A stretch of DNA of 64,000 nt, from assembly GCA_002339015.1 (NCBI GenBank), contig DDJC01000004.1, positions 217-64,216 on the forward strand, in the 5' to 3' direction. Origin of the DNA: Burkholderiales bacterium UBA1834 (GTDB taxonomy: Bacteria; Pseudomonadota; Gammaproteobacteria; Burkholderiales; Burkholderiaceae_C). The notes under the pieces are model-generated. The model was given only the letters and a program-made list of their open reading frames with translations. It made no database searches and had not been told where the DNA came from. Made by a program: the position numbers and the translations under genes. How positions within the stretch are numbered: position 1 is the stretch's first letter; each line of letters starts with the position of its first letter. Shown piece after piece: positions 44,616 through 53,550 of the stretch.

Positions 44616-44676
44616 GGCGCCCTGCCTCCTTGAATTTCATCATGGTCCACCGCCGCGCTCGTGACCGAGACACGCC

Positions 44677-44690
44677 TGGGGACATCCCCA
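44677..44690. promoter_or_regulatory. Inverted repeat upstream of the SMC operon
   Basis: TGGGGACATCCCCA is a perfect inverted repeat (6-bp arms, CA spacer), 62 bp before the first gene of the SMC operon. It may be an operator for that operon. The function is unknown. Confidence 0.35.
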
Positions 44691-44751
44691 AGGTTAATCG
44701 AACCGCGTCAAGGCGAGAAGCACCTCCCTGCTTCCGGCACAATCCCACCCC

Positions 44752-46122
44752 ATGACCGAGGCGACTCCCTCTTCCCCTGACCTGTCCGATTCGCCCAGTT
44801 TCGAGAGCTATTTCCGCGAGCCCGGCCTGGCACCGGAGCAGCCTCTGGCCTGGGCCCTGGGCCAGCGCCTGGACCTGATCGACGCGCTTCGCGGACTGTT
44901 CAACGGGCCGCAGGCCCTGGTGCGGCTGCGTCTGTGGGTGTTCATGGCCCTGGCCGGCCAGCCCCAGGCCCGCTTCTCACGGGATGACCTGAACCAGCTC
45001 TTCCACGCTTTGCTGCCCGAGGCGCTGGACAGCGCGCTCAAGCGCCTGCGCGACATCAACCTGCTGGCCTGGGATGCCACCCCGCAGGATTACCACCTGC
45101 CGCCCCTGGCGCAGCAGGTGCACGGCCTGCTGGCCTCGCTCACCTCGGTGCCCGCCGCCGAGCATGACGACATGGCCACCCTGCTGGCCCAGGTGGCCGG
45201 CGCCCAGCAGTTGGGCCTGGTGGACACCAACCAGCTCAAGCACCTGCATGCGCAACTGGCCCGGCTGCACGACGAGTTCGCCGAGGCGATCGCCAGCGGC
45301 TCGGAATCGCGCCTGCGGCTGGCGCAGCCGCGCTTCGACCGCGCCCTGTCGCTGGTGGACCGCGCCGGCCAGGCCCTGACCGCGCTGATCCGCGCCGAGC
45401 ACGAAGACCCACGCCTGGAGCGCGAGGCCCGCGCGCTGGGCCAGGACCAGGCCCGCCTGCTGTCCATGGCCAGCCAGTTCACCCGCGCGCTGCAGCAGGC
45501 CGACCGCCAGCGCGTCACCTTGGGCAGCACCGGCCTGACCAGCTCCGACGTGCGCCGCTGGCTGCAGCATCACCCGGCCCTGTACGAACTGATGGGCGAG
45601 GCCCTGTCGGTGCCCGTGCGGCCGGTGATGGTCAGCCAGCATGACCTGGTCGACGTGGCCGAGGGCGAGTTCGAACGCGACCGCCCGGTGGCCGATGGCA
45701 GCGCTGGCCTGCCGCCGCGCGCTGAAGCCGGCGACGGCAAGCTGGATGTGCTGTCGCTGCCCGAAGAGCTGGGCCAGATGATCGGCCTGTTCGACCGCTG
45801 GTTCGAACGCAAGGCCCCCGATGAAGCCCCCGCCGAACGCCCGCTGCACGAAGCCGTGCTGGGCGGCCGTTTCGCGCAGGCCGCCTACCGCCTGCAGCTG
45901 ATGCCCTTGCTGGGCGATGCGCAGGCGCGCACGCTCAAGGGCCTGACCGGCGACCTGGCCCGCTCGCCCTGGCAATGGCAGGCCAGTGCCGAGCACCTGG
46001 CCGTGGACGACGAGGCCGTGGCCCTGATCAGCGCCGGCACCCTGACACCGCTGTCGTCCGAAGCCGCCGCCGAAGCCAAGGCCGAGGCCCCCACGGGCAC
46101 GGCCGGATCCCTTTCACGCTGA
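44752..46122 (+). CDS. MksF/JetA-like (kleisin) subunit of an SMC complex
   Basis: The 456-residue protein is largely helical and acidic. Its N-terminal 120 residues look like a winged helix (ARFSRDDLNQLFHALLPEAL, RLRDINLLAWD). The centre is a helical bundle (LHAQLARLHDEFAEAIASGS, RALQQADRQRVTLG), and the C-terminus another small domain before a flexible tail. The assignment as kleisin-like rests mainly on order and size: it precedes a winged-helix subunit and an SMC ATPase as in MksFEB and Wadjet jetABC. No strong motif confirms it. Confidence 0.65.
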   Translation: MTEATPSSPDLSDSPSFESYFREPGLAPEQPLAWALGQRLDLIDALRGLFNGPQALVRLRLWVFMALAGQPQARFSRDDLNQLFHALLPEALDSALKRLRDINLLAWDATPQDYHLPPLAQQVHGLLASLTSVPAAEHDDMATLLAQVAGAQQLGLVDTNQLKHLHAQLARLHDEFAEAIASGSESRLRLAQPRFDRALSLVDRAGQALTALIRAEHEDPRLEREARALGQDQARLLSMASQFTRALQQADRQRVTLGSTGLTSSDVRRWLQHHPALYELMGEALSVPVRPVMVSQHDLVDVAEGEFERDRPVADGSAGLPPRAEAGDGKLDVLSLPEELGQMIGLFDRWFERKAPDEAPAERPLHEAVLGGRFAQAAYRLQLMPLLGDAQARTLKGLTGDLARSPWQWQASAEHLAVDDEAVALISAGTLTPLSSEAAAEAKAEAPTGTAGSLSR

Positions 46123-46146
46123 CCCGCACACCACGCTGCCCCAGAC

Positions 46147-46872
46147 ATGAGTTCATCCATGGACGACGCCGCCCTGCTGGCCGCCGAGCTGCTGGCCCGC
46201 CGCTGGCTGCCCCGCCAGCACCCCAAGGTCAAGCGCGCCTTGATCGATGCCGACCTGTGGCAGGCCACGCAGGACCGCCTGGCCCAGGTGGGCCTGCGCC
46301 TGATCGACAACCTGTACGCCGACCACGTGAGCGTGGCCCTGCTGCGCCCCGCCGAAGCCACCGTGTTCGGCGAAGCGGGCCTGAACAGCCACAACAACAT
46401 CGACCTGCCGCGCGATGCCGTGTCCCTGCTGGTGGTGCTGTGGTCACTGATCGTGCTACCTAAACGCGAACGCCAGGCCGCGCGCGCCGCCAACCAGAAC
46501 GGCGACGAGCAGAACGACATGTTCGGCAAGGAGCGCCCGCTGCCCACCGCCGCCAGCGTGAGCCCGCTGGTGTCGTACAAGGCGCTGCTGGCCGACTTCG
46601 GCGTGCAACTGGGCAAGAAGACGCGCCTGGACACCAACCTCAAGCGGCTGGAGAACCACGGCTTCATCGTGCGCAAGGGCGAGGACATCGCCGAAGGCCC
46701 GCTGCTCGATCTGCTGCTGGACTACGACGCGCTGGCGCCGCGCATCCTGCAGGGCGCCCTGGGCGATGTGCTGGCCCAGGCCAAGCAGCTCACGGGCAAC
46801 CTGCCCCTGGCGTTGACGCAGCCGCCGCTGGAAGAGATCATCGACGACGACGATTTGGAAGACGAGGCCTGA
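46147..46872 (+). CDS. MksE/JetB-like (MukE-type) subunit of an SMC complex
   Basis: The 241-residue acidic protein has winged-helix character (SPLVSYKALLADFGVQLGKK, NLKRLENHGFIVRKGED) and ends in an acidic tail (DDDDLEDEA), like MukE/MksE/JetB subunits that dimerise and bind the kleisin. An N-terminal helical region (HPKVKRALIDADLWQATQDR) is separate. It lies 24 bp after the first gene and 3 bp before the SMC ATPase, so all three are cotranscribed and likely made in fixed ratios. Confidence 0.72.
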   Translation: MSSSMDDAALLAAELLARRWLPRQHPKVKRALIDADLWQATQDRLAQVGLRLIDNLYADHVSVALLRPAEATVFGEAGLNSHNNIDLPRDAVSLLVVLWSLIVLPKRERQAARAANQNGDEQNDMFGKERPLPTAASVSPLVSYKALLADFGVQLGKKTRLDTNLKRLENHGFIVRKGEDIAEGPLLDLLLDYDALAPRILQGALGDVLAQAKQLTGNLPLALTQPPLEEIIDDDDLEDEA

Positions 46873-46875
46873 CCG

Positions 46876-49692
46876 ATGTTTCACCTGCAAAGCCTCGAAC
46901 TGCTGCACTGGGATTACTGCCAGCGCCTGAGCCTGCCGCTGGACGGCGCCATCATCACCGTGGCCGGGCCCAACGGCTCGGGCAAGACCACCTTGCTCGA
47001 TGCCATGCGCACCCTGCTGGGCCTGGACTGCTCGGGCGGGCGCAACTACAAGACCTACGCGCGCCATGCCAATGCCGACAGCGCCTGGCTGCGCGCCACG
47101 GTCGACAACCGCCCACGTAACCGACAGTCATCGAACCGGCCTTTCGCGCGCTGCCTGCTGTACAGCGACACCGTCACGCTGGCCTGCCGCATCGACCGCA
47201 ACGGGGGCGACTGGACACGCCGCTACCTGATGACCGAAGGCGATGTCAGCATCGAGGAACTGGTCGAGCGCGGTGACCGCGAATGGCTGGGCATCGACAA
47301 CTGGCGCCGCCGCCTGGAGGGCGCCGGCCTGTCGCGCGCCATCGCCAAGGTGCTGGCGCTCGAACAGGGTCAGACCGACCGCCTGTGCGAGTACAGCCCG
47401 AAAGAGCTGCTCAAGCTGGTGTTCGACGTGTTCGGCGACCAGGAGGTGCTGGACCGCTACGACGAGGCCCGCAACCACCAGAAGCAACTGCTGCAGGAGG
47501 TGGAGACGGCCGAGCGCGAATTGGTGCACGGCAAGGCGCAGCGCGCCGAGCTGGAGGCCCGCGTCAACAACTTCCGCCAGTGGGAACTGAAGTGCCAGGA
47601 GCGGGAGACCCTGGGCACCGAGGTGGTGCCCGTGCTGAGCAATGTGGAGACGCGCAAGAGCCTGGCGGGCAAGCTGCGTGAGCTGCACCGCCAGCGCATC
47701 CAGTCGGTCGATGACCGCCGCCAGCTGGGCCAGGTCAAGGCCGACCTGCTGCAGCGCCTGCAGGACCAGACCGACAGCGCCGCGCTGGTGGAACAGCTCG
47801 AAGCGCAGGTGCGCACCGCCCGCCGCACGCAGGAAGAAGCCCGTGATGCCGAGCGGCCGATGGAACTGCTGGTCAAGCGCGCCGACGAGTTGCAGGGCTT
47901 GTCCGGTGTCGAGGGCGACGAACAGCAGCTCACGCAGCGCATCCAGGAACTGAGCGAGCGCAAGCAGCAGTTGGCCGCGCAATGGCAGCGCCTGAAAGAC
48001 CAGCGCGACGATGCCCAACGCGCGATGGACGCGCTCAAGGGCCAGCGCCTGGCCCCACCCCCGCCCGAGGTGACGCGCTTCACGCGCACGCTGAGCGACG
48101 CGGGCATCAGCCACCACCTGATCGCCGACATCATCGAGATCACCGACGAAAAGTGGCGTGCCGCCGCCGAGGGCGTGCTGCGCGGCAGCCGCTGGGTGGT
48201 GGTGCTGGACAAGGCCGGGCAGGAGGCGCAAGCCATGGCCCTGGCCGAGAAGGAGCGCTACCGCCACTACGTGGTGGCAGAGGCCGACGACGCGCCCAGC
48301 AACCCCGACAAGCACAGCCTGCTGGCCGTGCTGAAGTTCTCAGCCCCCGCGCCGCACTGGCTGCTGCGCCAGCTGGGCAACATCCGCCGCGTGGCCGGCA
48401 CCGATGAAGGCGTGAAGGTGGGCGGCGAGTGGATCACGCCCGATGCCTACCACCGCGACCCGCGTGGTGGCCGCTCGGTGTGGGTCGACCCCAGCCAGCA
48501 CCAGTTCGGCGCCTCGGCCATCGCCTCGCGCCGCAGCTCCATCGAAAGCCGCCTGGCCCAGCTCGACGACGAGATGACGCGCATCGTGCGCGACCAGACC
48601 TTTTTCGAGCGCCAGCTGCAGGACGCGCGCAAGGCCGCCCAAGGATTCACCGCCGCCGCCGAGTTGGCCGAGCGCGCCAGCGAGTTCGCCAATGCGCGCC
48701 AGCAACTGCCCGTGCTGCGCCAGGCCCGTGCCGATGCCGGTGAGCGCTGGCAGCAGCTGGAAACGCAGCTCAAGCGCGCCGTGGTCGAGCAGACCAACGC
48801 CCAGCACGCCTACCGCCAGGCGCAGGAAAAGCTCGCCCACATCGAGCAGCGCAGCGCCGCGCACGACCGCGAATGGCAGGCCCGCTTCGACGACGTGATC
48901 GCGCAGGCCGTGATGTCACGCGAGGTGAAGCTGCAGATGCCGCGCCACTGGCGCTCGCGCGAGCGCATCGCCGAGATGCAGTCGCACTATGGCAACGCCA
49001 CGCAGGCCCGCCTGCGCGCCGAGGCGGTGGAGCGTGAGCTCAACGAGGGCAAGTGGGAGACCGACGGCACGGTGATCGAGCAGCTCACGCTGATGAACGC
49101 CAACGTGCTGCGCCAGGAAGACGAGCTCAACCAGCGCAAGGCCAGCAACGCCGCCGCCGGCATCGCCGTGGACAACGCCCGCGAGCGTTACACCGACGTG
49201 CTGAAGGTGACCGTGCGGCGCTACCGCAAGAACATCATCGAGCTGGGCCAGCTGGCCGGCGTGGAGGTGAACGCCGAGTTGCCCCACCTGGACAGCGACG
49301 ACACCGGCCTGCGCCAGGCCGAGCTGAAGGTGCACTTCAACTTCGACGGTAAGGGCACCATCGGCCTGAACGACGGCGAGGCCTCGGGCGGCCAGCAGGT
49401 GATCAAATCGCTGATCCTGCTGGTGGGCCTGATGAAGGACGACGAGACGCCCGGCGGCTTCGTGTTCATCGACGAGCCCTTCGCCCACCTGGACGTGCGC
49501 AACATCCAGTTGGTCGGCCACTTCCTGCGCTCCACCCGCGCGCAGTATGTGCTGACGACACCGATCACGCACAACGTGGAGGTGTTCGAGCCGGCCGACA
49601 TCACGCTGGTGACCTCGAAGAAGCTCAAGGGCTCACGCTGGGCGCCGCCCATCGGCGTGCTGCAAAAGCGCGTGCCGGCCGAGGCGTACTGA
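46876..49692 (+). CDS. MksB/JetC-like SMC ATPase
   Basis: The 938-residue protein has an SMC layout. The N-terminal ATPase half has Walker A GPNGSGKT (31-38). Coiled coils (about 170-390) lead to a hinge-like globular domain (about 395-530, SHHLIADIIEI, AAAEGVLRGSRWVVV). Second coiled coils follow, then the C-terminal half with signature NDGEASGGQQV (832-842), Walker B FVFIDEP (Asp866, Glu867) and D-loop HLD (Asp873). Coils are short for a chromosomal Smc, which fits MksB-type condensins. ATP-driven head engagement and DNA loop extrusion are expected from the family. It is the third gene of the operon. Confidence 0.9.
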   Translation: MFHLQSLELLHWDYCQRLSLPLDGAIITVAGPNGSGKTTLLDAMRTLLGLDCSGGRNYKTYARHANADSAWLRATVDNRPRNRQSSNRPFARCLLYSDTVTLACRIDRNGGDWTRRYLMTEGDVSIEELVERGDREWLGIDNWRRRLEGAGLSRAIAKVLALEQGQTDRLCEYSPKELLKLVFDVFGDQEVLDRYDEARNHQKQLLQEVETAERELVHGKAQRAELEARVNNFRQWELKCQERETLGTEVVPVLSNVETRKSLAGKLRELHRQRIQSVDDRRQLGQVKADLLQRLQDQTDSAALVEQLEAQVRTARRTQEEARDAERPMELLVKRADELQGLSGVEGDEQQLTQRIQELSERKQQLAAQWQRLKDQRDDAQRAMDALKGQRLAPPPPEVTRFTRTLSDAGISHHLIADIIEITDEKWRAAAEGVLRGSRWVVVLDKAGQEAQAMALAEKERYRHYVVAEADDAPSNPDKHSLLAVLKFSAPAPHWLLRQLGNIRRVAGTDEGVKVGGEWITPDAYHRDPRGGRSVWVDPSQHQFGASAIASRRSSIESRLAQLDDEMTRIVRDQTFFERQLQDARKAAQGFTAAAELAERASEFANARQQLPVLRQARADAGERWQQLETQLKRAVVEQTNAQHAYRQAQEKLAHIEQRSAAHDREWQARFDDVIAQAVMSREVKLQMPRHWRSRERIAEMQSHYGNATQARLRAEAVERELNEGKWETDGTVIEQLTLMNANVLRQEDELNQRKASNAAAGIAVDNARERYTDVLKVTVRRYRKNIIELGQLAGVEVNAELPHLDSDDTGLRQAELKVHFNFDGKGTIGLNDGEASGGQQVIKSLILLVGLMKDDETPGGFVFIDEPFAHLDVRNIQLVGHFLRSTRAQYVLTTPITHNVEVFEPADITLVTSKKLKGSRWAPPIGVLQKRVPAEAY

Positions 49693-49708
49693 AGAGGCAA
49701 AGGCCACC

Positions 49709-51682
49709 ATGACCGCGCCGCGCTTCGTGCCCATCGCCACCGGCGCCAGCCCCGCCCCCGACACGGGCGTGCTGCGCGCCGGGCAGCACCTGCGCGTGCT
49801 CTCGCTCATCCCGCCGATGACGCAGCTGAACACGCCCTACCCGTCCACCGCCTACCTGACGGGTTTCCTGCGTTCACGGGGCGTGCAGGCCTTTCAGGAG
49901 GACCTGGCACTGGCCCTGGTGTTGCGCCTGCTGTCGCGCGACGGACTGGGCTTGCTGCTGGACAGCGCCGAGGCCGTGCCACAAGCCCAGCGCAGCGACA
50001 CGCTGCACACCTTCATCGGCGAGCACGCGCGCTACCTGGCCACCATCGACCGCGTGATCGCCTTCCTGCAAGGCCGCGATTCGACGCTGGCCCACCGCAT
50101 CAACACCCGCGGCTACCTGCCCGAGGGCCCGCGCTTCGCCACGCTGGACGCCTACCCCGACGATGAAAGCGGCGACCCGCTGGCCTGGGCCTTCGGCAGC
50201 CTGGGCCTGCAGGACCGCGCCCGTCACCTGGCCACGCTGTATTTGAACGACCTGGCCGACGTGCTGCGCCAGGCCGTGGACGGCCGCTTCGAGTTCGTGC
50301 GCTACGCCGAATCCATCGCCGCCAGCCAGCACAGCTTCGACCCGCTGGCCGACGCCCTGGCCGCGCCGCCCAACCTGATCGACCAGACCCTGGCCGAGCT
50401 GACGCGCGACGCCGTGCTGCGCCACCAGCCCGACGTGGTGCTGCTGTCCGTGCCCTTCCCGGGCAGCGTGTACGCGGCGCTGCGCATCGGCCAGACCATC
50501 AAGGCGCAGTACCCGCAGGTGCGCGTGGTGCTGGGCGGCGGCTTCGTCAACACCGAGCTGCGCGAGCTGGCCGAGCCGCGCGTGTTCGATGTCGTCGATT
50601 TCGTGACGCTGGACGCGGGTGAGCGGCCCCTGCTCGCGCTGCTGGAGCACCTGGGCGGCCACCGCGCGCGCGACGAACTGGTGCGCACCTTCGTGCGCGA
50701 GGGCGACGGCACTGTCCGCCTGGTGCAGCACCCCGAGCCCGACGTGCCCTTCGAGCACGTGGGCACGCCCACCTGGGACGGCCTGCCGCTGCACGAGTAC
50801 CTGTCGCTGCTGGACATGCTCAACCCTATGAACCGGCTGTGGTCCGACGGGCGCTGGAACAAGCTCACCGTGGCGCACGGCTGCTACTGGAAGAAATGCA
50901 GCTTCTGCGACGTGAGCCTGGACTACATCTCGCGCTACGAAGCTGCCTCGGCCACCGTGCTGGCCGACCGCATCGAGGCCATCGTGAAGGAGACGGGGCA
51001 GACGGGCTTTCATTTTGTGGACGAGGCCGCGCCGCCCAAGGTGCTCAAGGCCCTGGCGCACGAGTTGATCCAGCGGCAGCTCGGCATCTCGTGGTGGGGC
51101 AATGTGCGCTTTGAAAAATCCTTCACGCCCGAGTTGTGCCAGTTGCTGGCCGAAAGCGGCTGCATCGCCATCAGCGGCGGCCTGGAAGTGGCCAGTGATC
51201 GCCTGCTGCAGCTGATGAAGAAGGGCGTGTCGGTGGAACAGGTGGCCCGCGTGACCCGCGCCTTCACCGACGCCGGCATCCTGGTGCACGCCTACCTGAT
51301 GTACGGCTTTCCCACGCAGACCGTGCAGGACACGGTCGATGCGCTGGAGTACGTGCGCCAGCTGTTCGAGAACGGCTGCATCCAGTCGGGCTTCTTCCAC
51401 CGCTTCGCGTGCACGGTGCATTCACCGGTGGGTCAGGATCCGGATGCCTATGGCGTGACCTTGCAGCCCCTGCCCGATGGCGGCTTCGCGCGCAACGACG
51501 TGGCCTTCATCGACCCGACCGGCACCGACCACGACAAGCTGGGCCAGGCCCTGAAGAAGGCCATCTACAACTTCATGCACGGCATCGGCGTGGACAGCGA
51601 TGTGCGCAGCTGGTTCGATGTGCGCGTGCCCAAGCCCACGGTCAAGCGCAACCGGATCGCGCAGGCGCTGGCTCAATCTTGA
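49709..51682 (+). CDS. B12-binding-type radical SAM enzyme
   Basis: The 657-residue protein has a cobalamin-like N-terminal half (VVLLSVPFPGSVYAAL, VVLGGGFVNTELREL, VDFVTLDAGERPL) without an obvious DxHxxG motif. A radical SAM barrel follows with GCYWKKCSFCD, giving a Cys392-x4-Cys397-x2-Cys400 cluster, and then FVDEAAPP, ISGGLEVASDRLL and LMYGFPTQT. The x4 spacing differs from the usual CxxxCxxC but is known in related B12 radical SAM groups. It follows the SMC gene by 16 bp and is probably in the same operon. The substrate is unknown. Confidence 0.9.
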   Translation: MTAPRFVPIATGASPAPDTGVLRAGQHLRVLSLIPPMTQLNTPYPSTAYLTGFLRSRGVQAFQEDLALALVLRLLSRDGLGLLLDSAEAVPQAQRSDTLHTFIGEHARYLATIDRVIAFLQGRDSTLAHRINTRGYLPEGPRFATLDAYPDDESGDPLAWAFGSLGLQDRARHLATLYLNDLADVLRQAVDGRFEFVRYAESIAASQHSFDPLADALAAPPNLIDQTLAELTRDAVLRHQPDVVLLSVPFPGSVYAALRIGQTIKAQYPQVRVVLGGGFVNTELRELAEPRVFDVVDFVTLDAGERPLLALLEHLGGHRARDELVRTFVREGDGTVRLVQHPEPDVPFEHVGTPTWDGLPLHEYLSLLDMLNPMNRLWSDGRWNKLTVAHGCYWKKCSFCDVSLDYISRYEAASATVLADRIEAIVKETGQTGFHFVDEAAPPKVLKALAHELIQRQLGISWWGNVRFEKSFTPELCQLLAESGCIAISGGLEVASDRLLQLMKKGVSVEQVARVTRAFTDAGILVHAYLMYGFPTQTVQDTVDALEYVRQLFENGCIQSGFFHRFACTVHSPVGQDPDAYGVTLQPLPDGGFARNDVAFIDPTGTDHDKLGQALKKAIYNFMHGIGVDSDVRSWFDVRVPKPTVKRNRIAQALAQS

Positions 51683-51718
51683 GCGCCGGCCGGCGCGCGG
51701 CCTGCACCCAGTGGCGAT

Positions 51719-52603
51719 TCAGGCCGACACCGCCTCGCAGATGCGGCCCGGCGTGCTCCACCACACATCCTGCTCGCCTTCCTTGACGATGTGCGCGAGC
51801 GCGCGGCGCAGATGGCGCAGCCGGTGCGGTTGGCCGACCAGGTACGGGTGCAGCGCGATGCCCATCACCAGCGGTTGCTGGGCCGATTGGTCGAGCATCT
51901 CGTCGAACTGGTCCACGATCATGTCGGCAAAATCCGGCCCTGTCATCTGGCGCGCCACGATCATCGGGATGTCGTTGAGCTCCTGCGGGTAGGGCACGGC
52001 ACACAGGTCGCCATGCGCGGTGCGCATCACCGTGGGCTGATCGTCGTGGCACCAGTTGAGCGTGTAGCGGTAGCCTGCACGCGCCAGCAGATCGGGCGTG
52101 GCGGCGCTTTCGGCGATCCAGGGTGAGAGCCAACCCAGGGGGCGCTGGCCTGATTCGCGCGCGATGCGGCGGGTACAGGATTCGATCAGCGCGAATTCGT
52201 CTTCGGGCGACAGGCCGCCTTGCGATTCGGCGTTGGTGTGGCCATGGCCGATCAGCTCATCGCCGCGTTTGGCGAAGGCCGCAACCAGGTCGGGGCAATG
52301 GTCGTACAACGCGGTGTTGAGGATGACGCCGGCCGGCAGCTTGAGCTGTTCGAAGAGATCGAGGCAACGCCAGGCACCGACACGGTTGCCGTACTCGCGC
52401 CATGCGTAGTTCAGCACATCCGGCCCGCCCTGGGCCGCCGGGGCCAGGCGCGCTCCCAGGCCTTCGCCAAAGGCGAAGTGCTCCAGGTTGAAGCCCAGGT
52501 ACACGGCCAGGCGCTTGCCGCCGGGCCAGGACTTCAAGCTTCGCTGGTGGATGGGTTCGTAGTCGAAGCGTTGGTGAGATGCGAGGGGGCGATGGGCGGG
52601 CAT
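51719..52603 (-). CDS. Polysaccharide deacetylase-family hydrolase, PuuE allantoinase-like
   Basis: The 294-residue protein is a NodB-type hydrolase: AVYLGFNLEHFAFG, YGNRVGAWRCLDLFEQLKLP, GHGHTNAE, WLSPWIAES and ALHPYLVGQPHRL. The HxxxH-like metal site and the entry resemble PuuE-type allantoinases/cyclic amide hydrolases rather than chitin deacetylases, and the protein has no signal peptide. It lies beside a nucleoside-type importer, so a cyclic amide such as allantoin or a hydantoin is a plausible substrate. The ATG at 52603 is used; the upstream extension overlaps the permease gene. Confidence 0.83.
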   Translation of the reverse strand: MPAHRPLASHQRFDYEPIHQRSLKSWPGGKRLAVYLGFNLEHFAFGEGLGARLAPAAQGGPDVLNYAWREYGNRVGAWRCLDLFEQLKLPAGVILNTALYDHCPDLVAAFAKRGDELIGHGHTNAESQGGLSPEDEFALIESCTRRIARESGQRPLGWLSPWIAESAATPDLLARAGYRYTLNWCHDDQPTVMRTAHGDLCAVPYPQELNDIPMIVARQMTGPDFADMIVDQFDEMLDQSAQQPLVMGIALHPYLVGQPHRLRHLRRALAHIVKEGEQDVWWSTPGRICEAVSA

Positions 52604-52617
52604 GGGTCGCTCAATCC

Positions 52618-53550
52618 TTATCGAACATAGGCCTGCGTGAGGTAGGCCGGTGCGGTCTGCCGGCCTACCAAACCACCCACGGCCAGCAAGGCCAGCAGGT
52701 AGGGCAGCATGATCAGCACCGCGCTGGGCACCTGGATGCCAAAGGCCGGCAGCTGGAACTGCAGCGCCGTGGCCGCGCCGAACAGCAGGCAGGCCGCCAG
52801 CGTGCGGCCGATGCGCCAGTTGCCGAAGATCACGGCGGCAATGGCCAGGTAGCCCGCGCCATTGGTCATGCCTTCGGTGAAGGTGTGGATGTCGCCGATG
52901 GACAGGAAGCAGCCGGCCAGGGCCGACATCACGCCCGTGAGCATCACCGCGCCATAGCGGATGGCCGTGACCGACAGGCCCGACTTGTCCACCGCCTTGG
53001 GGGCGGCGCCGGCCGCATGCAGCGACAGCCCCAGTGCCGTGTGGCGCATCATCCAGGCGATCAGGCCCACGACCATCAGGCCTGCGTACAACAGCCAGGT
53101 CTGGTGGAACACGTGCTCGCCCAGCAGCGGGATGTCGGCCAGGCCGGGCGGAGCCCACTTGGCCAGGCCAGGGATCTCGGTGCGCGAGCGGCCACCGAAC
53201 AGCTCGCGGTAAGCCAGCGTGGTCGCCCCCAGCACCAGGATGTTGATGCCCACCCCCGTCACGATCTGGTTGGCGCGCAAGGTGATGCTCAGCACCGCCT
53301 GCAGCAGCGCCACCGGCAGCACGGCCAGCACGCCGATCAGCAGCCCCAATGCCGGCGAGCCCGTGGCCCATGAGCCCACCGCGCCCGCGAAGGCCCCCGT
53401 GAGCATCATGCCCTCCACGCTCATGTTGAGCACGCCAGCACGCTCGCTGACCAGCTCGCCCGTGGCCGACAGCAGCAGCGGTGCCGCCAGCCGGAGGGTG
53501 GAGCCAGCGAACACGGCCGCCATTTCCCAGCCCATGCCCCATTCGCTCAT
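52618..53550 (-). CDS. ABC permease, BMP/nucleoside-type (YufQ/NupQ-like)
   Basis: The 310-residue inner-membrane protein belongs to the BPD_transp_2 group: TLRLAAPLLLSATGELVSER, GVLNMSVEGMMLTGAF, LRANQIVTGVGINILVLG and GDIHTFTEGMTNGAGYLAIA. It forms the channel with the neighbouring permease. Its ATG overlaps the stop of the first permease by 4 bp. Together with the ATPase and the BMP lipoprotein-type binding protein it imports nucleosides, nucleobases or similar compounds. Confidence 0.93.
   Translation of the reverse strand: MSEWGMGWEMAAVFAGSTLRLAAPLLLSATGELVSERAGVLNMSVEGMMLTGAFAGAVGSWATGSPALGLLIGVLAVLPVALLQAVLSITLRANQIVTGVGINILVLGATTLAYRELFGGRSRTEIPGLAKWAPPGLADIPLLGEHVFHQTWLLYAGLMVVGLIAWMMRHTALGLSLHAAGAAPKAVDKSGLSVTAIRYGAVMLTGVMSALAGCFLSIGDIHTFTEGMTNGAGYLAIAAVIFGNWRIGRTLAACLLFGAATALQFQLPAFGIQVPSAVLIMLPYLLALLAVGGLVGRQTAPAYLTQAYVR

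Noticed and set aside
49874..51421. A 515-codon minus-strand frame inside the radical SAM gene
   Set aside because: Shadow frame; the plus strand carries the cysteine cluster and family motifs.
44752..51682. Full Wadjet defence system (JetABCD)
   Set aside because: No JetD-like protein with a TOPRIM domain is found in the window; only the three condensin-like subunits can be supported, so the defence role is left as hypothesis.
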